From Platynereis dumerilii (lineage: Eukaryota; Annelida; Polychaeta; Phyllodocida; Nereididae): a stretch of 64,000 bases of DNA. The position numbers and the translations under genes were made by a program. This document shows positions 22,501 to 31,500 of this stretch, piece after piece. Where the stretch lies: positions 52,245,706 to 52,309,705 of the forward strand of contig JAPTHN010000008.1 of NCBI GenBank assembly GCA_026936325.1, given 5' to 3'. Numbering within the stretch: the first letter of the stretch is position 1; every line of letters begins with the position of its first letter. The notes beneath the pieces are model-generated. The model saw only the letters and a program-made list of their open reading frames with translations. It was not told the DNA's origin and did not search any database.

Positions 22501-25500
22501 TGCCCTAAGTGCAGCCCTGTAAGTCCATGAGGGCTGCTTGATCAGATGGTTGAGAAAGTGTAGGAGTCCTCAACATCTTACACATTTACCCCGTGTTAGG
22601 GATCTTTTGATAACCCAGCACAGACATGCACTGATTCAAGGGGCCACCTATTTAGCATTTCATCTCATCAAGGTCCACTAAAAATATTGAATAACCCAAT
22701 TTGAGGTGAATCTCTCTTCAAAAATGATGTTGTGGTGATACAGAACACCAAACAGTAAATCTCTGATAAATGTGACAAGAAATATGTCTGAGCTGTCCAG
22801 ACTGAGGCATGCCAATACCACCAAGATGTAAATATTTATCAGTTGCTTAGGTAATAAACAAATGCTGAGCCTTGGTAACCAAGTGAAATTCAAATGTTTT
22901 AATGATAAATTTTCCCTACACAAATTTTTCAATACTTCTTCATTAAAAATGAGACACAAACTAAGAATCATGAGGCTTTTTTCTCAAAATGGTGTATTTT
23001 TGCCGATTTGATTGTTTCCATGGCAACCAATTTGATCATCAGTTAATAATTTTAACTTTTTTAAAGTATCTCTCACACATGGACCACCCTCTGATGACAA
23101 AAAGTTTGAATTGAATTGCTTGTTCTTCTATACTGCGGAAATTGTGAGCTTACTGGTGGATTCGAATTTGTTTACTTGGGTTACTTTGGTAACACTTTGT
23201 GTCAAGGGTATTAAACCGACAGAGAAAAGAAAGACATCACCAGAAAGCCGAGAAAAAGGGCTTTCAGGTGCATGTAATTGAAATCCTAAAAATATGTAAA
23301 TTTCCTTAGTTTTAGAGAAGTTATCATTGACTTTCAGAAAAAAATTAACTGTATTTAAGAATTCCCGGTTGTCATGGCAACCATATAAACAATGGGTGTC
23401 AATGATTTTCTCAGTCTGATCACCCATTCTCCGATTTACCATAATGTGAAGTCAGATTTCATTTATCACTAATTGTCTCTGATTTATGCAGCATTTACTA
23501 AAACAATTCTTTAAATCATTTTTTATATATCCGTTGCCATGGTGACTGCCACTACCAAGTTCGCACACAAAATCAGCCTTTCTTACTATCATTTCCCAAA
23601 ACTAGAGAATTTTCCGCACATTTTGGTATGTGAAACTTGCTGTTGTACTTCCGTGCGGGGTTCATCCTGGAAATCGGTCTCCAGCTGCTCTACTATAGTA
23701 GATTTGTAAATTATAGATACTTGAACTTATATATCTATACAAGCAGCTGTTAAAGTGCTTGCACGTTATTTTTAGTGTTGCCGTGTTCCAATAAGCCATG
23801 CCAAAATGGAGGGACCTGCAATGACAACGCTGGGGGAGCCGGATACATGTGTCAGTGCCCTGCGACCTATACAGGAACAAACTGCGAAACATGTATGTTA
23901 TTTGAAAGATACACATATATGTATTTATAATCGAGAGGTTTTGCTACACATATATACGAGTCCGGTGAACGTGTAGGTTGCCATGACAATAATATTAATA
24001 GAGAGCACTTTAAAACATACACATCATACATAATTGGTAGAAAAACCTCTTTAATTTAATAATATACATACATATATATTTATAACAATAATTTAATTGA
24101 AATTAAATAAGAAATGAGCATCTGATGTTGTAAGGATAAATGAATGATTTTGCACATATTACAAAGGCCTACAGAATCATTGTTTATGTTTATGTTGCAG
24201 TACTGCCATGCACAAATTCCCCATGCCAAAATGGAGGAACGTGCAACAACAATGCAGGAGGAGCGGGATACACTTGCGCATGCCCAGCCACTTACACTGG
24301 AACAAACTGTGCAACGTGTATGTTAATCCTTTTTTTTTTTTTATTTGCCCAGATATTACAAAGAACAAACAAGTTAGAAAACCTGTGTGGTTCAGTGTCA
24401 TCCTGCAGTGTCTGGCACTGCACACTGTCAAAATATGCAGTTTCATCCCTCCAAATATTATATAAATACAGTTTATTATGACATTATGCAATGCCTTGAT
24501 CGAATTCAATTCAACCCTCCCTTATCATTTATTTAAATGAAGTTGAACAACATATGCATCAATTCATTTGCTCCCTCTCGATCAACAAATGTTAAGTATA
24601 GCAGTCATAGTAGATACAATATAAAAACCTTGACAAGTTTGTCATTTGAATATTTGTATAAAGAACAGTGTACAATAATTCAATGATAAACATTCTTTCA
24701 GTATTACCCTGTACCAATAACCCATGCCAGAACCAAGGGACATGCACAGACAATGCTGGAGGAGCTGGGTACATGTGTCAATGTCCTGCTACTCACACTG
24801 GCACTAACTGTGAAACGCGTATGTTAAAACATGTCAATTTTTCTGATATATTTATAAAATTACAATTATTTATTAGTTATGACTTAATACTTTTAAGCAT
24901 GTACAAGAAAATGATAACCTCCCACAAGAGAATGATAAAAATACAATGAGTGATTCTGTTTAGAGACAGTACCTCCTTAGAGTTAGAGATTGACTAAACT
25001 CCATTAGATTAGAGCTTCAATTGACATGAAAAACGTACTTTTAATTTCATCTGACTGACCTTAGAAAAACTGCCTTGAGAAGATCTGAGAAGCTAAAGAT
25101 CAATTATGTCTGGCCTTAGAGAGCCTACATTTTCTCTAGACATTTTAAATTTGGGCACCAAGTTTTCCGATTTGGGATTCATTTATTTTCTTTTGTTATT
25201 TTTGTAGAACTCCCATGCACAAATTCACCATGCCAAAATGGAGGAACATGCAACAACAACGCAGGGGGAGCCGGATACACCTGTACATGCCCATCCACTC
25301 ATACTGGAACAAACTGCGATACGGTAATACCTCAAAGTGAGAATCTTTATTATTATTTATTTTACAAATTACATGATATAAATATCTTTTCATATTTGCT
25401 TGGCATGCACAATAATATTACTGTCGAAATTTTGCTCAATGAATAAACAACATTGTAATTTGCAAATATATGTCACAAGAGGCAGTGAATTTCTGGCAAA

Positions 25501-28500
25501 TAACCATGTGATTCACACCTGGTGGTTCATCGCTGTGAACCACGTTGTTATGTAAGCAAAATAGTGCCTCTTGAAATTATTAATTTTTTTGACTGGAGCT
25601 CTCTTTATTATTGTGGGATACAAATAAAACTTAATGGGAGTTTGGTTCACAGCAATGAACCTCACTCATGTCAGGTCTGCTGCAGAATAAACACTCGTCT
25701 TTCGGACTTTTGTTGTATTCTGCCACGACCTGACATGCATGAGGTTCATTGCTGTGAACCACTCTCCCATTTTAAGTTTTATCATATAATCCTAATCCTG
25801 TGTTGGTAAGGATGCCATACTAATACATTTATGATACTATGTTTCCTCAATGTTGTGGCCACATTGGGACTCAAGTTTCACTTGTTGTGTTGACGTAATA
25901 TTGCCGCTCAAATGTCAACATTTTAAAAAATTCTGGTATTGCAGCATCCTCAATGAAGACTTTGGAAGTGATGTTTATGTTTTTCTGCATTCCTGACATG
26001 TATGTCTCAAAATTAGCGAAAACCAAATTCCTGTCTCTGACGTTTTGTCATGAGGGCTTATTGTTGTCATTTTTCGAAGACTATAATATAATATAGGCAA
26101 AAATGTTTACATATAAAATAAGTGGCAGTGGCAGATAACTTCTTTATCAACCATAAATTGCATTTCTTCAACCTTTTTCAGTGACACCATGTGAAACTAA
26201 TCCCTGCCAAAACAATGGAGTCTGCATGAACACTGGTAGTACTCGCACATGCATGTGCTCAGCAGCATATACAGGAACCAGCTGCGAAACACGTAAGTTG
26301 TGTGCATTTAAATTTATGTTGAGATTGCAATTTACTATACTATCTATCAGTACAGGCGCATTCTGCGGAATCTTGTACTGTGGTGCCTTTTAGTCCTTTT
26401 TAGCCAAATCAGTGTATAAGACCCATCACACGTACCATCCGAAGACATAGAACAACAGGGACACGACATAAATGACCACTCCTGAAGTTCAGACAGATAA
26501 TCGAATTTCTCTAAAAAAATTTACCATTGAAACGATAATTGTTAAGGTGACTCAAGCATGGTGGTTTGATCATACAGATTTTTCTAAAATTTTGCACAGG
26601 TACTCTATGGGACCCATACATTTCAAAAATGAAAAACAAAAAAATTTCACCGACTCGTTTGGTTGCCATGGTAATGGCATGTTTTGCCTGATGACAGCTT
26701 AAAAGTCATAAATTGAGTTTTTGGTTATGTACCACAGAATAAAGCATTACATGCATTTGTCACACAAAAACGTCAGAAATGTCTTCCCAAGGATTTACAC
26801 CAATACATTTGCCAGAAACGTGAAGAAAAAGGTTAAAATACTTTTTTCTGTAAGAGATCAAAGGCAACCAACACACTAATTAATTACAGATTTTGCATGC
26901 ATCAATTTTGGTAATAATCAAATTTCAGGAAAAGGATCATACAGATTTTTTTAAAAATTTGCATATATCATAAACAAGTTATTGTCAAACAATTGGCAAA
27001 AAAATAAAAAATTCACTGAGTCATTTTTTTACTGAAGTACCATGACTGTGCCAATGTCAATTTAAATAAATAAAGACAATTTTTGACACAGTTGTCTGAA
27101 ATTACCTGAGAATTTTTTTTGGATAAAGATAAGAAGCTGAAACTTTAAATTAGCATAGAATAGACGTTACTGCATTCAATAAAAAAATAACTATGCTTCT
27201 AGCTGCCTTAGATCTCATTTAAATAGCAAATTACTGGCTGCCATGCTTAAAAAAAAAGAGAACAGAAAATGGTAACGTCACAACTTTTGCAGGGCCTGCA
27301 GCAGTTGTGACGCTATGTTGCTAGGCAACCAGGCTGCTCAGAAGTATGTGCAGTGTACCACGCTTGAGTCACCTTAAACAAGATTTTTAAAGTTAATGAA
27401 ACATCTTTACCTGTTGTCGATTTAAGGTATAGCATCATACGCCTTCAACCTTCTTCTGAAAAGAAGTCTGGAGCATGAACCTGCAAAATGAATTATAACA
27501 GTCTCACATATCACTGAAACTAATGCAGATAGCAATTACTGGACTAGTGGTTGTCGTTTCAATGGTGATGCCTAGCCCCAGTTAATATTTAAGCACTTTC
27601 GAATGGAAGATGATACTCTAATACTCCGATACTCTGAAACAGTGGTCCCCGCGTTATAAGACTGCCCATTCTGCAGTCATGAAGCGGTCTCCCATGGATG
27701 TGTGGTCTATCTTCAGGGTACAAAATGCACTAAAGAATTTACTTCGTGCATCAGGAAGGCCGTCACATGAGGAAAGTTGGTATTACAACAGGGGGACTTA
27801 TAGTGCAGGTATCACTAAACATAGAATTTTTTAAGTTCACTTGTCTATAACTTCATGATAAGAAGACAAACTAGGGATTTTTCCCGAAAGGACTAAACAT
27901 TTTAGGGAGGGTCCCTTAAAAGGTACTAAGCGAAGGATTCCCTTAACTTAGTACCCTTAACTTAGAATTGGTCCCTTAAGAGGTACTAAGCTAAGGATTC
28001 CCTTAACTTAGTACCTCGTAAGGACCATCCCTAAAATGCTAAGGATTCCCTTAACTTAGTACCTCTTAAGGACCATCCCTAAAATGTTTTGTCCTTTCGG
28101 GGAAAAATCCCTTATACAAAGTATAGCTCTAACGCGTCACTTTTAAAAAATATTTAGAGGAATAGAAGACTCATTATTTATGTTGCAGTATTGCAGTGCT
28201 CTACCAGCCCCTGCAAGAACAGTGGGACTTGCAACGACAATGCAGGAGGAGCGGGGTACACTTGCCAATGCCCAGCCACTTACACTGGAACAAACTGTGA
28301 TACTCGTACGTAAAATTTTCTTTCTAATGAAACTTTTATCAGCTTTATGCATTGCAGATGATTTCATAATTGTTGATTGACACTGAGACTGAATGTGAAT
28401 TTTGTTTCTAGGACATCTAGGACATGTACATTCTATATGGAAAAGTGACATCAAAGCACTTTCGACATCATTATTCTCAATATATTACAGGCGTTTTTAT

Positions 28501-31500
28501 TACCCCATGATTCTGGTCATTCACATGTGGCAGTGAGAAATCTATGCTACATATAAACAAGTGCTTTGTACATCTGATATTTTAGAAGTGTCACTTCAAG
28601 TGTGACATTCTGTTGTTTCTGAAGCAATCAGATTAACCAAAAAAGGCTATGTGTTTAGCGGCCAAGAACCTCAGAATTGCGCACTTTAGTCCGAGCCCAT
28701 GGGACATTAAATGGAGGCGGGTTGTATCCAGTGTTCTATGCCTGGGCAACTGAAAGACCCTGGGCTTCCCTGAATTAATAGGGTATGTGCCAGACTCACA
28801 GTCTTCTCATCTCATCATCATACGGCGATCGCCTGCCTCGATATAGCCCATTAAGGTGCTGCAGAGGCGTAAAACACAAACAAACAAACAAAACCTCAGA
28901 ATTGTGTGCTAATTGATTCATCTGTAACATTGCCAAGACAAAGAATTACATGTCTCAGTGTCTACAATTATGAAATCATCTGTAACGAATTTTGAAAATT
29001 AAGGACAAATTATTGTCATTGAGCATCAGATATTGTTTTGATCTTATGTGATAGACTGCCTAGATTGATAGATGTTTCAAAATATTTGTTTCAGTATTAC
29101 CCTGTACCAATAACCCATGCCAGAACCAAGCAACATGCACGGACAACGCCGGGGGAGCTGGGTACATGTGTCAATGTCCCGCCACTCATACTGGCACCAA
29201 CTGTGAAACGCGTATGTCTGAATTCCCAAATTCTACTGACTTGACATTGTTGAGTTTGATACATCTGGAAACTCATGATGGGCTAGATGGGCGAACCAAG
29301 TCTATGACTAGTTAATTACTTGTGCTAAATACGGTACTTGTAAAGGGTACAAAATGGCCACATTTTGCGGACTATATATATTTTGCGTAGGTAAATTAGG
29401 GCTGGGTTGTATGAGCGTATGTCTGAGACTCTGAGAACAAATTATCCCTTGAAAAAACTTTTCAAAGGCTGATCTGATTTAAGAAGTATTATTTTACAAG
29501 TAATGCAAAAATATAAATAAACGTTTTGATGAAATTGTCGACTATGGGTCCAGCCATCTTTAAAACCCTTCTCAATAACTTTGCAGAGTTGCCGTGCTCT
29601 AATTCGCCATGCCAAAATGGCGGGACCTGCAATGACAACGCTGGGGGAGCAGGATACATGTGTCAGTGCCCTGCGACCTATACTGGAACCAACTGTGAGA
29701 CTTGTGAGTGAAATGCTTGACTTTCCTCTGTATATTTTGAAATGCAACAGAACTATATCAGACTCTGAGGGAATTGGAAGAGGGCAGCTGGCTTATTTTG
29801 GTAATATCCCTATGCCGGTTGCCTGGGAATGATCAATCAAAGTTCAAACACATGCCTTCAACGCAATATAATAATATAAGTATGATTTTATATAGCACCC
29901 ATTCCTGATAAATCTGATCACTCGCGCTCACCATACTGAACGTCAATCATGTAGGCCAACCAATCATTATAATAATAACCTCTGGATATGGCCGGAGCAG
30001 GTTTGGAACCCACATCCTCATGTGTACAAAGCGAGCATGCTAACCAGTATACCACGCTGCCCATAATGTATCCTTGGGAATTGACCTATTTTTCTCTCAT
30101 CCCTTGTCCTGTTTATGTTCTCGTTGCAGTATTGCCGTGCTCTACCTCACCATGCAAAAATGGAGGAACGTGCAACAACAACGCTGGAGGAGCAGGGTAC
30201 ACTTGCGGATGTCCTTCATCTCACATGGGAACCAATTGCGAAACACGTAAGTTGAATCTTCTTACAGGGAGCAATCGTCTTTGTTGCTTCTTACTTCTTT
30301 TGCTTACAAGGACGTGGATGGGCTTTGTGTCAAAATTTCAAAACCTAAAACATTTGAGAACCACAATCCCAGAAGATATTCTTATGAGTCATAGATTCTG
30401 GCCTGCAATCGTATATATATGCAAAATTGCTACCATTCTCACATGGTCATCGGCTCGCTCCGAGCTACCTTGCTGTGTCAGCTCACACAAGACTCTGAAG
30501 ACTGACTGCATGAGAATGCTATTGAAGTCAAAATATAATCAGTCAAAGTAATGGAGTGTCGAAACATCTCGAATTAACCCAAATTATGACAGCAATGAAT
30601 GGATGGTGCAAGTGTGTTATGGTTAATGTGTAATCTATCATTTCCAGCAACAACCTGTAACTCTAATCCATGTCTAAATGGGGCAACATGCACCCTCGAC
30701 TCGAGCGTCACAGAAGGTTACACTTGCAAGTGTACAAATATCTATACTGGGAAAACTTGTGCAGGTATGTAAGGGCTATTTGTGTTCCTTCTGTTTGCAA
30801 TATTATGCCGCAAACTTAACACAATATTTTCCACCTGCTTGCCTGGAATCCTCTGGATTTTTGGTGCCTCAAGAAAAAAAACTGAAAATAATTTAAATAT
30901 TTTTTTGCTTGACTCAAAAATTCTAAAGTTTGTTCATGCCTACTTGAACACCTGATTATTTTTTCAGATTCTGTTTGCGCAGTGAACCCTTGCCAGAATG
31001 GGGGAGCTTGCCGAGTAAATGAAAATAAAAACTCCGGCTATACTTGTGCCTGTCCCCTCTTTTTTGTTGGAGAAAACTGCAGTAAGTAAATTAATGCTTG
31101 AAATGAGTACACACATTGTATAGTATCAAAAATACAAAGGGGGCGGGGGATATAATATAATTTCAAAACATGGAGAGTGGGCAGTTGACCGCCATTTATT
31201 TTCTTCTTGGATTGACTGATCAAACAGATTTTCTGCTTACAGAAAAAAATTGAGCTTATACCCCCAATTTTTATTTAATTGACACAATAAAATCACACCT
31301 TTTTTTCCCAACTGACCGACCCTAGAAAAAGTGTCTGGAGAATATCCGATAAGCTGAAGATCACTTATGTCTGGCCTATTTGCAATCTATCACTGTCATT
31401 AAAATTTGTTCATGTTGTCTTCATCTTGTTTATTATTTTTAGCGAGCAGTATCTTCGGCCATTCTCCAAGACTTCTTGTCAGCATCTGGACCTACTGTTG

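Noticed and set aside
29985-30064. tRNA gene on the minus strand
   Set aside because: Same reason: it is the head of a SINE with a body extending to about 29868.
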